A stretch of DNA of 64,000 nt from Tropicimonas sp047971885 (GTDB lineage: Bacteria > Pseudomonadota > Alphaproteobacteria > Rhodobacterales > Rhodobacteraceae), in assembly GCF_047971885.1 (NCBI RefSeq), contig NZ_JBKEAE010000021.1:1-64000 (forward strand), written 5' to 3'. Both the position numbers and the translations under genes were made by a program. Of the stretch, positions 26,578-33,723 are shown piece after piece. Under the pieces are notes generated by a model. The model searched no databases and was not told the origin of the DNA. It saw nothing but the letters and a program-made list of their open reading frames with translations. The first letter of the stretch is position 1. Each line of letters begins with the position of its first letter.

Positions 26578-26654
26578 TGGTACCGCCTCCCCGGCTTGAA
26601 CGGGGGACCTCTGGATCCACAATCCAGCGCTCTAACCAACTGAGCTAAGGCGGC
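26578..26654 (-). tRNA. tRNA-His(GTG), alphaproteobacterial type
   Basis: On the minus strand the acceptor stem GCCGCCT pairs with AGGCGGT, giving a G1:U72 wobble, then A73 and an encoded CCA. The anticodon loop TTGTGGA carries GTG. Unlike most bacterial tRNA-His there is no templated G-1:C73; G1:U72 with A73 is the known identity set in the alphaproteobacterial clade with the variant HisRS. Confidence 0.96.
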
Positions 26655-26824
26655 ACAGGGCGGTCGTTTACTCCGGGCGAGGGCAGGGCGCAAGACCCGA
26701 CAGCCTGCCGGGGCAGGTTTTCCTGCGGGTCGGCCATATGGCGGCAGGCGCATATGCCGATCGCAGGCGCTTGCCCAGCCCGCCGCACCGCGCTACGCAA
26801 TCGTCAACCTGAAAGGAGCGGGCC

Positions 26825-27019
26825 ATGGGTATCAACAAGGAAAGCGACGTTTCGGCGAACCTGCAGATCGGGCCGACGACCCTTGGCATGGTGCGTATCT
26901 ATATCGAGGCCGACGGCGTGGATCTGCCGCTCGATTTCGAGCCCGAAGAGGCCGAGGACATCGCCGAGGAACTTCGCGCCGCTGCCGAACGGGCGCGTGC
27001 GATGACGATGAAGAAATAA
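26825..27019 (+). CDS. small conserved protein of unknown function (DUF6324-like)
   Basis: A 64-residue acidic protein (GINKESDVSANLQIGPTTLGMVRIYIEADGVDLPLDFEP then a helical EEAEDIAEELRAAAERAR). AAAGGAG lies 7 bases before the ATG and the coding sequence is in the local codon style, so it is probably real. It looks like the DUF6324 family common in Rhodobacteraceae; that label is from memory of its pattern. No function is known. It sits between tRNA-His and mmcB. Confidence 0.75.
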   Translation: MGINKESDVSANLQIGPTTLGMVRIYIEADGVDLPLDFEPEEAEDIAEELRAAAERARAMTMKK

Positions 27020-27490
27020 TCAGTCGCCGACAAGACCGCGCACGCCCGGGTCGCGCAGGGCGTGCAGCCGCCGCGCGGCGTGAACGGCGAACCTCAGCGT
27101 CATCGCCTTGCGCCTTGCTCCGGCGAGCTTGCGTTCGGGCGCCATGCGCAGGATCTCGGCATCGTAGGAATCGGCAACGATCAGTCCGGAATCGCCGGGC
27201 AGCAACTCGGTCGGGAATTCCGCGTCCACCGCCCAGAAGAACCGGTCGCACCATTCGAGGTAGCCATGCCACTTGGTGTCCGAGGTGAAATCGGCGCGGC
27301 TCGATTTGCACTCAACCACCCAGATGTCGCCCCGGGGACCCAGCGCCATCACATCCACCCTGAGCCCCGGCGCCGGGACCAGTTCCTCGACGGTGACGAA
27401 GCCGTGGCTGGCAAGATGCCGGCAGACACCGCGCGCCAGCAACTGGCCGGGCATCAGCGTTTCGGCGTTGGGAAGCGCGTGGTCTGTCAT
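27020..27490 (-). CDS. mmcB: MmcB family DNA repair protein
   Basis: A 156-residue protein of the MmcB/DUF1052 family, which has a PD-(D/E)xK nuclease-like core: VDVMALGPRGDIWVVECKSSRADF contains the D, E and K of the motif. In Caulobacter mmcB belongs to the LexA regulon and loss sensitises cells to mitomycin C. Here an exact LexA box lies 12 bp upstream of the ATG. The stop abuts the convergent small gene at 27019. Confidence 0.9.
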   Translation of the reverse strand: MTDHALPNAETLMPGQLLARGVCRHLASHGFVTVEELVPAPGLRVDVMALGPRGDIWVVECKSSRADFTSDTKWHGYLEWCDRFFWAVDAEFPTELLPGDSGLIVADSYDAEILRMAPERKLAGARRKAMTLRFAVHAARRLHALRDPGVRGLVGD

Positions 27491-27501
27491 GTCCTGAATG
27501 T

Positions 27502-27516
27502 GAACAATTGGCGAAC
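27502..27516 (-). promoter_or_regulatory. LexA (SOS) box of mmcB
   Basis: On the minus strand this reads GTTC-GCCAATT-GTTC, an exact alphaproteobacterial LexA operator, 12 bp from the mmcB start codon. Placement between promoter and gene fits direct repression. Confidence 0.88.
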
Positions 27517-27877
27517 ATTTTGCAATGGTCCAGATTCGGTCTGTGGCGCTTTCCCCGGACCCGGCGGTTCGGATTGGCGCCGGAACCCGAACGTGGCTCT
27601 TGCCGGAACGTGGTGAAAAGCTTATGTCAGACGCTGGCGGATCTGCCCTTCCTGTGCAGGGGTCAGCATTCCAGTGGCCTTAAGCAATTCCGATGGAGCT
27701 GGCTCTGTCCGGACCCTGGTTCGGTTATCCGGCGCCCACCTGTATTTACAGGTCCTCGGGAATCGAAAGCCCCCACGGTTGCGTGCGGTCCCCGCCACCT
27801 CCGTTTGCCGGGGTTCCCGCCGGTTCAGGCGTGGACCCCGGAGCGGAAAGCCAACCCGATATCGAGAATGGCGATTG
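27517..27877. other. intergenic region with strongly structured segment, possible ncRNA
   Basis: No ORF here has a ribosome-binding site. From about 27700 to 27850 the sequence can fold into a closed multi-arm structure: CCGGCG/CGCCGG and CCTG/CAGG as outer stems, ACCTGTA-TT-TACAGGT as a perfect local hairpin, and CGGGAA/TTCCCG with C4/G4 as the main arm. Such a fold could be a 6S-like or other small RNA, but the bubble expected of 6S RNA is not clear and I cannot tell the strand. No T-run terminator is visible on either strand. Confidence 0.35.
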
Positions 27878-28198
27878 TCAGGCGCGGCTGTCGTCGGTCG
27901 AAACGGTCAGGCGTCCGTCCTGCGGGACGGTCGGCGTGGCGAATGCGATGCGCTTGCCACGCCCAGCATCCTCGTCGTGACTGGTCATCCGCATGATCGA
28001 AATGCCGAACTGCACCCCGGCAAAGACGATGCCGTTGAATACCCAAAGCATCAGAACCGCAATCCAGCCGCCCCTGGTATGGGTGACGAGGTGCCAGAGG
28101 TTTGCCACGTCGAGCCCGAGCAGCAGGGTGACGAAGATCGCCGAAAGGACATAGCCGATGATGACCTGGCGGATATAGAGGCGGACAAGCTCGGGCAT
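27878..28198 (-). CDS. small two-helix membrane protein of unknown function
   Basis: A 106-residue protein with two membrane helices (QVIIGYVLSAIFVTLLLGLDVANLWHLV and WIAVLMLWVFNGIVFAGVQFGISIM) and a polar C-terminal tail. The start MPELVRLY is picked for an AAAGG element just upstream. It is last in the direction of the riboflavin/nusB cluster but separated from nusB by 150 bp. I do not recognise a function; similar two-helix proteins are seen in related genomes near nusB. Confidence 0.7.
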   Translation of the reverse strand: MPELVRLYIRQVIIGYVLSAIFVTLLLGLDVANLWHLVTHTRGGWIAVLMLWVFNGIVFAGVQFGISIMRMTSHDEDAGRGKRIAFATPTVPQDGRLTVSTDDSRA

Positions 28199-28348
28199 GG
28201 CGGACCTTTGGCTGAGATTCGATCGTCTGAGGTCTGGGCGTTGCGGCAAAGCATAACGTGCCGGGCGGTAAAACGAAATGAAAATACCGAATATGTCCTG
28301 ACGTAATATGCGTCACCGCCCAAACGGGTCGCCGGGGCGAAGACGAGA

Positions 28349-28804
28349 TCAGAATTTCTCGGGCTGGGCCTCGCGCGCCATGTGGTCGAGCACCGCATTG
28401 ACGAATTTCGGCTCACGCCCCTCGGGGAAAAACGCCGTTGCGATATCGACGAACTCGACGATCACCACCTTGGGCGGGGTTTTCGCCGCGACCAGTTCCG
28501 CCCCGGCAGCGCGGAACAGGGCGCGCAGGGTGGGGTCGATCCTGTCGATCGGCCATTTGGCGACCAGCGCGCGATCGGTCATCTGGTCGATCCTCGCCTG
28601 TTCGTTGACGGCGGTGAAGACCAGCTTGCGGAAGGTATCGGGATCGCCCTCGGCCATTTCCACGCCGTCATAGACCGCGCCGAAGCGCAGATCCTCGAAT
28701 TCGCGGCTGATCTGGTCGGTGGTCTGCCCCGAAACCTCCATCTGGAACAGCGCCTGCACCGCATAGAGCCGCGCGGCGGATTTCATCTGGCGTTTGTCGG
28801 TCAT
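28349..28804 (-). CDS. nusB: transcription antitermination factor NusB
   Basis: A 151-residue all-helical RNA-binding protein that, with NusE, recognises boxA in rRNA leaders. Typical segments: KRQMKSAARLYAVQALFQMEVSG at the N-terminus and VVIVEFVDIATAFFPEGREPKFVNAVLDHMAR at the C-terminus. The ATG overlaps the ribH stop as ATGA, in the common ribH-nusB pairing. Confidence 0.95.
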   Translation of the reverse strand: MTDKRQMKSAARLYAVQALFQMEVSGQTTDQISREFEDLRFGAVYDGVEMAEGDPDTFRKLVFTAVNEQARIDQMTDRALVAKWPIDRIDPTLRALFRAAGAELVAAKTPPKVVIVEFVDIATAFFPEGREPKFVNAVLDHMAREAQPEKF

Positions 28805-29352
28805 GCGCACGCGGGGCCTCCGGCTTCGCCTGCAAGTTGCACTTCATCTCGCAGCGGTTTGAAGCCAATACGTTTCTTTTCGTTTCCAAAGCGGCGGGAA
28901 AGGGCGATCAGATGCAGCGCCGCCGCCGCCGCCCCGCCGCCCTTGTTCTGGCCGGCGGCCTCGGCCCGGACCTCGGCCTGGGCGCGGTTCTCGACCGTCA
29001 GGATGCCGTTGCCGATACAGGCGCCTTCGAGCCCCAGCAGGGAAAGCGCGTGCGAACTGTCGTTACAGACGGTATCGTAATGTGAGGTCTCGCCGCGGAT
29101 CACGCAGCCGAGCGCCACGAAACCGTCGAAGTCCGACTGCCGGTAGGCGATCCGGATCGCGGTGGGCACCTCGAGCGCGCCGGGCACCTCGACAACCTCG
29201 TGGCTGCCGCCGACCTTGCCGATTTCGGCAATCGCGCCGGTGACCAGTTGGTCGGCGATATCCCGGTAATAGGGGGCGACTACGATCAGCAGTTTCACCG
29301 GCCGGTCGAATTCCGGCAGCGGCAGGGTGTGTTGGGATTCGGCCTGGGCCAT
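28801..29352 (-). CDS. ribH: 6,7-dimethyl-8-ribityllumazine synthase RibH
   Basis: The penultimate enzyme of riboflavin synthesis, condensing the ribitylamino-pyrimidine with dihydroxybutanone phosphate. Signatures: VPGALEVPTAIR, CVIRGETSHYDTVC (substrate loop with catalytic His) and GNGILTVENRAQAEVRA. At 183 residues it has a C-terminal extension over the minimal enzyme. It starts 3 bp after the ribB stop. Confidence 0.96.
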   Translation of the reverse strand: MAQAESQHTLPLPEFDRPVKLLIVVAPYYRDIADQLVTGAIAEIGKVGGSHEVVEVPGALEVPTAIRIAYRQSDFDGFVALGCVIRGETSHYDTVCNDSSHALSLLGLEGACIGNGILTVENRAQAEVRAEAAGQNKGGGAAAAALHLIALSRRFGNEKKRIGFKPLRDEVQLAGEAGGPACA

Positions 29353-29355
29353 TGT

Positions 29356-30450
29356 CTACTCCGAAATGGGGCGCGTGCCGACGATGCGGAGCCCGTAGGC
29401 GTCGATTCCCAGATAGCGCGTTGCCGGAGAGTTGGTCAGCAGGATCAGTTCGTGCAGCCCGAGGCTCGACAGGATCTGCGCGCCGAGCCCGGTGTTCTTT
29501 ACGATGCGCGGGCCTTCCTCTTCGTCGAGCTTCAGCTTCCGGTCCGGGTTGCGGAACAGGCAGACCACGCCGCGCCCCTCGCGGGCGATGATGTTCATCG
29601 CCCGGCCGAGCATGTCCGGCTGGTCGGTGCCGATGCCGAGCATGTCCTCCATCACGTCGATGGCATGGGTGCGCACCAGAACCGGCCCCGGCGTGGCGAT
29701 GTCGCCCTTGACCAGCACGACATGTTCGGTCCCCTCGGATTCGTCGGTGAAGATGCGCAGCGTCCATTGCCCGCCAAAGAGCGAGTCGACCTGCCGGGTT
29801 TCGGTTTCGCGGACGAGGTTGTCGTAGCGGCGACGATAGGCGATGAGATCCGAGATCGTGCCGATCTTCAGCCCGTGCTTCCGGGCAAAGGCAACCAGAT
29901 CGGGCAGGCGGGCCATGGTGCCGTCTTCGTTCATCACCTCGCAGATAACGCCCGAAGGGTTGATACCCGCCAGCCGCGACACGTCGACCGCCGCCTCGGT
30001 ATGGCCGGCGCGGACCAGCACGCCGCCCTCGCGCGCCCGCAGCGGAAAGACATGGCCGGGCGTCGCGATATCGGCGGCGATCGAATTGTCGTCGATGGCA
30101 ACCGCCACGGTATGGGCGCGGTCGTGGGCCGAAATGCCGGTCGAGACCCCTTCGCGCGCCTCGATCGAGACGGTGAAGGCGGTTTCGTGCCGCGAGGAAT
30201 TGTTGGAGGCCATCAGCGGCAGGCCGAGCGCGTCGATCCGTTCGGGCGTCAGGCACAGGCAGATCAGCCCGCGCCCGTGGGTGGCCATGAAGTTGATCGC
30301 ATCGGGCGTCGCCATCTGGGCGGGAATGCACAGATCGCCCTCGTTCTCGCGATCCTCGTGATCGACGAGAAGATACATGCGTCCGTTGCGGGCCTCGTCG
30401 ATGATCTCGTCGACGGGCGAGATTGCATCGGCATAAGTTGTGTCGGTCAC
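29356..30450 (-). CDS. ribB: 3,4-dihydroxy-2-butanone-4-phosphate synthase with degenerate GTP cyclohydrolase II domain (RibBX type)
   Basis: The first ~205 residues are a complete RibB: DHEDRENEGDLCIPAQ, GRGLICLCL, FTVSIEAREGVSTGISAHDRAHT and RAGHTEAAVDVSRLAG, which makes the four-carbon unit from ribulose 5-phosphate. The C-terminal half follows the GTP cyclohydrolase II fold but the zinc cysteines (normally CDC with an upstream Cys) are absent, replaced by IDVMEDMLGIGTDQPDML, so RibA activity is unlikely. Such hybrids are known as RibBX in Proteobacteria. The start is a GTG preceded by GGGGA; an ATG nearby is out of frame. Confidence 0.92.
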   Translation of the reverse strand: MTDTTYADAISPVDEIIDEARNGRMYLLVDHEDRENEGDLCIPAQMATPDAINFMATHGRGLICLCLTPERIDALGLPLMASNNSSRHETAFTVSIEAREGVSTGISAHDRAHTVAVAIDDNSIAADIATPGHVFPLRAREGGVLVRAGHTEAAVDVSRLAGINPSGVICEVMNEDGTMARLPDLVAFARKHGLKIGTISDLIAYRRRYDNLVRETETRQVDSLFGGQWTLRIFTDESEGTEHVVLVKGDIATPGPVLVRTHAIDVMEDMLGIGTDQPDMLGRAMNIIAREGRGVVCLFRNPDRKLKLDEEEGPRIVKNTGLGAQILSSLGLHELILLTNSPATRYLGIDAYGLRIVGTRPISE

Positions 30451-30651
30451 GTCATGGTCCCCGGAAAGCTGGCGGCGGGATAGCCCAAGGTCAGGGCCAA
30501 TACCAGAGCGACCATGCGGGAACAAGCGTATCCCGCGCCGGGGCGGATGAACAGTTTCCGATCCGACGACCGGGCCGCAACAGGCGCCCGGTACCATCCG
30601 GCGATCCACCGGGCGCGTTTCCACGCCCGGCGGACGATCATGGCCTGTCGT

Positions 30652-31365
30652 TCAGTGTTCGCCGACGGGCGCCATGAAACTGAGCGTGACTTTGTTGCTG
30701 AACTTCTGCGCCTTTTCCGGGGTCGGATGGTCGACCGCATGGGCAACCAGAAGGATGTTTTCGCCGGGCTGCACCGTCCAGCCGGCCCGCCCTTCGGCAT
30801 CCGTCCTGACCGGAGCGACACCGGGAATGAACGATGTCAGGTCGGCATCGGCCAGCGGCAGGCCGTTAAACAGCACCACAACCGGAAGCGTATCACCGGC
30901 CTTCAGCGAAAGCGGATCGGCCCCGGGCATGATTTCGAGCGGCAGCCCGAAGGGGGTGAAGCTGTCGGCGTGATCGGCGACCGCGATGGTATGGCGATAG
31001 GTTTCCGTCGAGGTGTCGGCATTGGCGACCTCGTTGGCGGGCAGCGGGTGCCACCGGCCATCGGTGTCCTTGGTCCAGAAGCCCGAGGCATAGGTGCCGG
31101 CAAGGACTACCGCGCCGTCGCCGGGAAGAAAGGCGACGTGATCGACACGTTCCTCGGCCTGAACGGCCGCATCGTTGCCTGCCGCATCGTGCGCCGCCAT
31201 ATTGGCGAGGCTCGACAGGGTGTAGGCGTCGTCGCCTTCGCCCCAATGGCCATTCACCAGCGTCCAGGCCCCGAAACGGTGGGCCATGAAGCTGTCATGT
31301 GCCGAGACCATGCCCGGAATGAACAGCGCCAAAGCAACTGCGACTGCTGTCGTCCTGCGAATCAT
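30652..31365 (-). CDS. periplasmic DUF4198 protein, cobalamin-riboswitch controlled
   Basis: A 237-residue exported protein: signal peptide MIRRTTAVAVALALFIPGMVSA, mature N-terminus HDSFMAHRF, so the mature protein begins with His. DUF4198 proteins are linked to nickel/cobalt uptake and are often found with CbtA or Nik-type importers. A cobalamin riboswitch lies upstream on the same strand, which points to cobalt. GGAG is 7-8 bases before the ATG. No transporter gene is next to it, so it acts alone or with a remote importer. Confidence 0.82.
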   Translation of the reverse strand: MIRRTTAVAVALALFIPGMVSAHDSFMAHRFGAWTLVNGHWGEGDDAYTLSSLANMAAHDAAGNDAAVQAEERVDHVAFLPGDGAVVLAGTYASGFWTKDTDGRWHPLPANEVANADTSTETYRHTIAVADHADSFTPFGLPLEIMPGADPLSLKAGDTLPVVVLFNGLPLADADLTSFIPGVAPVRTDAEGRAGWTVQPGENILLVAHAVDHPTPEKAQKFSNKVTLSFMAPVGEH

Positions 31366-31438
31366 AACATATCTCCGATATGAGTTTCGGCAGGGCGCAG
31401 GCAACGGCGATGTCGTCGTGGACCGGATAGACCATCAT
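31295..31438 (-). CDS. candidate 47-codon leader ORF overlapping the DUF4198 start
   Basis: This ORF begins MMVYPVHDDIAV between the riboswitch and the DUF4198 gene, with GCGGAG 6 bases upstream of the ATG, and ends 70 bp inside that gene in another frame. It could be a leader peptide coupling riboswitch state to translation, or chance. Its amino-acid sequence resembles nothing I know. Confidence 0.25.
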   Translation of the reverse strand: MMVYPVHDDIAVACALPKLISEICYDSQDDSSRSCFGAVHSGHGLGT

Positions 31439-31499
31439 GCAATCTCCGCTCCGGGGCACCCCGCCCGGTCTGAGGTGACTGCGGTGCATCTGCACCGGA

Positions 31500-31675
31500 G
31501 ATGGCAGGTCTCCTGACTCGCGGATCTGGGCTTTCCCGAACCTTCCCGGACCAGACGATCCAGTGGTTTCATATCGGGATTGCTAGCCGCCTACAGTTGC
31601 GGGGGCAGTCGCGGATTTGGGCCATGCCCGCACCGCGTTCCCTTTTCACCCGACTCGTCCAAGCCGGGAACCATC
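31500..31675 (-). promoter_or_regulatory. cobalamin riboswitch
   Basis: Read on the minus strand it has the hallmarks in order: P1 arm GATGG, GGTTCCCGGC, GGGTGAAAAGGGAA, CCGCGACTGCCCCCGCAACTGT, CCACTGG, and the B12 box AGTCAGGAGACCTGCC, closing with CCATC. A hairpin CGGTGC-AGAT-GCACCG follows immediately (31482-31497) as a possible expression platform. The gene downstream is the DUF4198 protein at 31365. Binding of adenosylcobalamin would be expected to switch it off. Confidence 0.94.
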
Positions 31676-31775
31676 GCGCGATCTGTCGCACGGCACGCAT
31701 GCGGTGTCCAGCGGAGCGAACGTCGCAACCGCCGGTTGCGCCATTGCCCGCCGATCGCCGGCGGAACACCCGCGA

Positions 31776-32741
31776 TCAGGCCGCGGCCCGGCGGCGGGCA
31801 ACCGAGAAGTGGGCGGCGATGGCATCGATGAATGCATCGCGCGTGACGGGTACTTCCATCATCAGTTCGTGCTCGGCTTCGGGCACGATCCGCAGTGTGC
31901 CCTCCGGCCAGTTCGTCATCAGCCGGCGGATCGTGGGGATGTCGACGATGCGTTCGTTGGCGCCAACCCAGGTAAGACAGGGAATCTCGGGCGGGGGCAG
32001 GTTGCGCAGAATGCGCATTTCGCGCAGCGCCTCGTTCAGCCAGGTCATCGACGGCCCGCCGAGCGCAAGCTCGGGATGCACGGTAAGCTGGCGGCGCAGC
32101 CAGTCGAACATCTCGCGGTCGCGGGTCAGCGTGTTGTCGTGAAAATCCGTCCCCAGAACGTAGGTGACGGGCTTGGTCGATGGTACATAGGTGTGTCCGA
32201 ACCCGGCCGAGTGGGAAAGCGTTGCCAGAACCTGCGCCAGCGGCCGCACAACACCCGGCAGCGAAATGCCCCACATCGGGCCGGAAAACGCGGCCGCATC
32301 GACCGGAAGCCCGCGATGAAGCGACCGGAGGCCGATTCCGCCGCCCATCGAATGGCCCAGCAGGAACAGCGGGCGCGGCAGCCCCAGTGCCCGAACCAGT
32401 TCCAGCAGAAGATCGGCGTCGTGCTGGTATTCGCGAAACGCGCCGACATGGCCGGTCGCCGGATCGTCGAGTTGCCGGTCGGCAAGGCCCTGGCCGCGCC
32501 AGTCGATGGCGACGCAGGCAAAGCCGTGCGAGATGAACCGCGCCGCCGCCGGCCCGTATTTCTCGACATATTCGGTGCGTCCCGGGAACAGCAGCACGGT
32601 GCCCTTCGGGGTATCCGTGGCAGGTGTTCCGTAATGGGCCAGCCGCACGCGCACGCCGTCGGGCGCGGTTGCCCAATAGGCGCGCGCCTCCTGTGGGGCG
32701 TTGGCGATATCCTTGAAAAACGGAGCCGGTTCAAAGGTCAT
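31776..32741 (-). CDS. alpha/beta hydrolase, lysophospholipase/monoacylglycerol lipase type
   Basis: A 321-residue serine hydrolase. The nucleophile elbow is GHSMGGG; VLLFPGRTEYVEKYGPAA carries the oxyanion-hole region; DWRGQGLAD follows as in the PldB/monoglyceride lipase group; the catalytic His is in EAEHELMM near the C-terminus. No signal peptide, so cytoplasmic. It starts 15 bp after the SCP2 gene and is probably co-transcribed, hinting at lipid metabolism. Confidence 0.88.
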   Translation of the reverse strand: MTFEPAPFFKDIANAPQEARAYWATAPDGVRVRLAHYGTPATDTPKGTVLLFPGRTEYVEKYGPAAARFISHGFACVAIDWRGQGLADRQLDDPATGHVGAFREYQHDADLLLELVRALGLPRPLFLLGHSMGGGIGLRSLHRGLPVDAAAFSGPMWGISLPGVVRPLAQVLATLSHSAGFGHTYVPSTKPVTYVLGTDFHDNTLTRDREMFDWLRRQLTVHPELALGGPSMTWLNEALREMRILRNLPPPEIPCLTWVGANERIVDIPTIRRLMTNWPEGTLRIVPEAEHELMMEVPVTRDAFIDAIAAHFSVARRRAAA

Positions 32742-32756
32742 TTTGTTCTTTTCGCT

Positions 32757-33044
32757 TCAGGAAAGCACCGTGCCGAGCTGCATGGCTGTTCCCATGTCAC
32801 CCTCGACGGTGAGACGGCCCTGCATGAAGGCGGTTGTGGGGTTGAGATCGCCGGCCAGAATAGCCTGAAACGTCTCGGCGTCGGATGTCAGCGTCACGTC
32901 GGCGCGTTCGTCGGAAACGCGAATGCCGCCGCCGTCGATCATCACGGCCCCCTCATCCCTGATGACGAATTTGGCGGAACCGTCAAACGCGCCCTGCATA
33001 CGGTTTCCGAGGGCGATCACGGCCTTGTCAAGAAGTTCACTCAC
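32757..33044 (-). CDS. SCP2 sterol-binding domain protein
   Basis: A 95-residue single SCP2 domain: LGNRMQGAFDGSAKFVIRDEGAVMIDGG, then DVTLTSDAETFQAILAGDLNPTTAFMQGRLTVEGDMGTAM. Such domains bind lipids or acyl groups in a hydrophobic tunnel. The start is GTG, with AGGAG 7 bases upstream. It is divergent from the TPR gene. Confidence 0.9.
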   Translation of the reverse strand: MSELLDKAVIALGNRMQGAFDGSAKFVIRDEGAVMIDGGGIRVSDERADVTLTSDAETFQAILAGDLNPTTAFMQGRLTVEGDMGTAMQLGTVLS

Positions 33045-33124
33045 ACGTCTCTCCTGTAATACTTTAAGATGTTGCGTGGCGGGGCAGTTGGAATCCCCCG
33101 CAGGTGCGATACATTGAAATCGTT

Positions 33125-33694
33125 ATGGGAACGAAGATACCATTTCTCAATCAATTCGTAACGGCATTCCTTGCCGTCACCGTTTCCGTTTTTCCGGCGC
33201 TGGCCGAAATGCCCGCCAACCCCGAGGCCGAGCGCCTGCTTCGCGAACTTGCGAAACCCGATCAGCCGGGGTGGCGTCAGATCGAGGATAGCATCGTGCG
33301 CGAATGGTCCAAGTCAGGATCTCCTGCCATGGACCTGTTGCTGCAACGGGGCACGGAAGCGATGGAGGCGGGCGATACCGACGCCGCGATCGCCCACCTG
33401 ACCGCCCTGACCGACCATGCACCGGATTTCGCCGAAGGCTGGAACGCCCGTGCCACCGCGTTCTTCCATGCCGGCGAACCGGGCCTTTCGCTGGGCGACA
33501 TCGGCCGCACGCTTGCGCTCAATCCCAGCCATTTCGGTGCGCTTTCGGGGCTGGCGATCATACTGGAAGAACTCGGCAACGAGCGCGAATCGCTCGGGGC
33601 CTACCGGATGCTGCAGGCTATACATCCGCACCGCCCGGAAGTAAGAGAGGCCATCGAACGGCTGGAGAAGACGGTCGAGGGCGAGAATCTCTGA
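33125..33694 (+). CDS. exported TPR-repeat protein
   Basis: A 189-residue protein with an N-terminal signal segment (IPFLNQFVTAFLAVTVSVFPALAEM) and about three tetratricopeptide repeats (MDLLLQRGTEAMEAGDTDAAIAHL, NARATAFFHAGEPGLSLGDI, GLAIILEELGNERESLGAYR). TPRs mediate protein contacts in the periplasm or at the membrane. The start MGTKIPF is a choice between this ATG and an upstream GTG; neither has a good ribosome-binding site. Partner unknown. Confidence 0.8.
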   Translation: MGTKIPFLNQFVTAFLAVTVSVFPALAEMPANPEAERLLRELAKPDQPGWRQIEDSIVREWSKSGSPAMDLLLQRGTEAMEAGDTDAAIAHLTALTDHAPDFAEGWNARATAFFHAGEPGLSLGDIGRTLALNPSHFGALSGLAIILEELGNERESLGAYRMLQAIHPHRPEVREAIERLEKTVEGENL

Positions 33695-33723
33695 GATTCG
33701 CCCCGGCATCTGAGGGACCCGAC

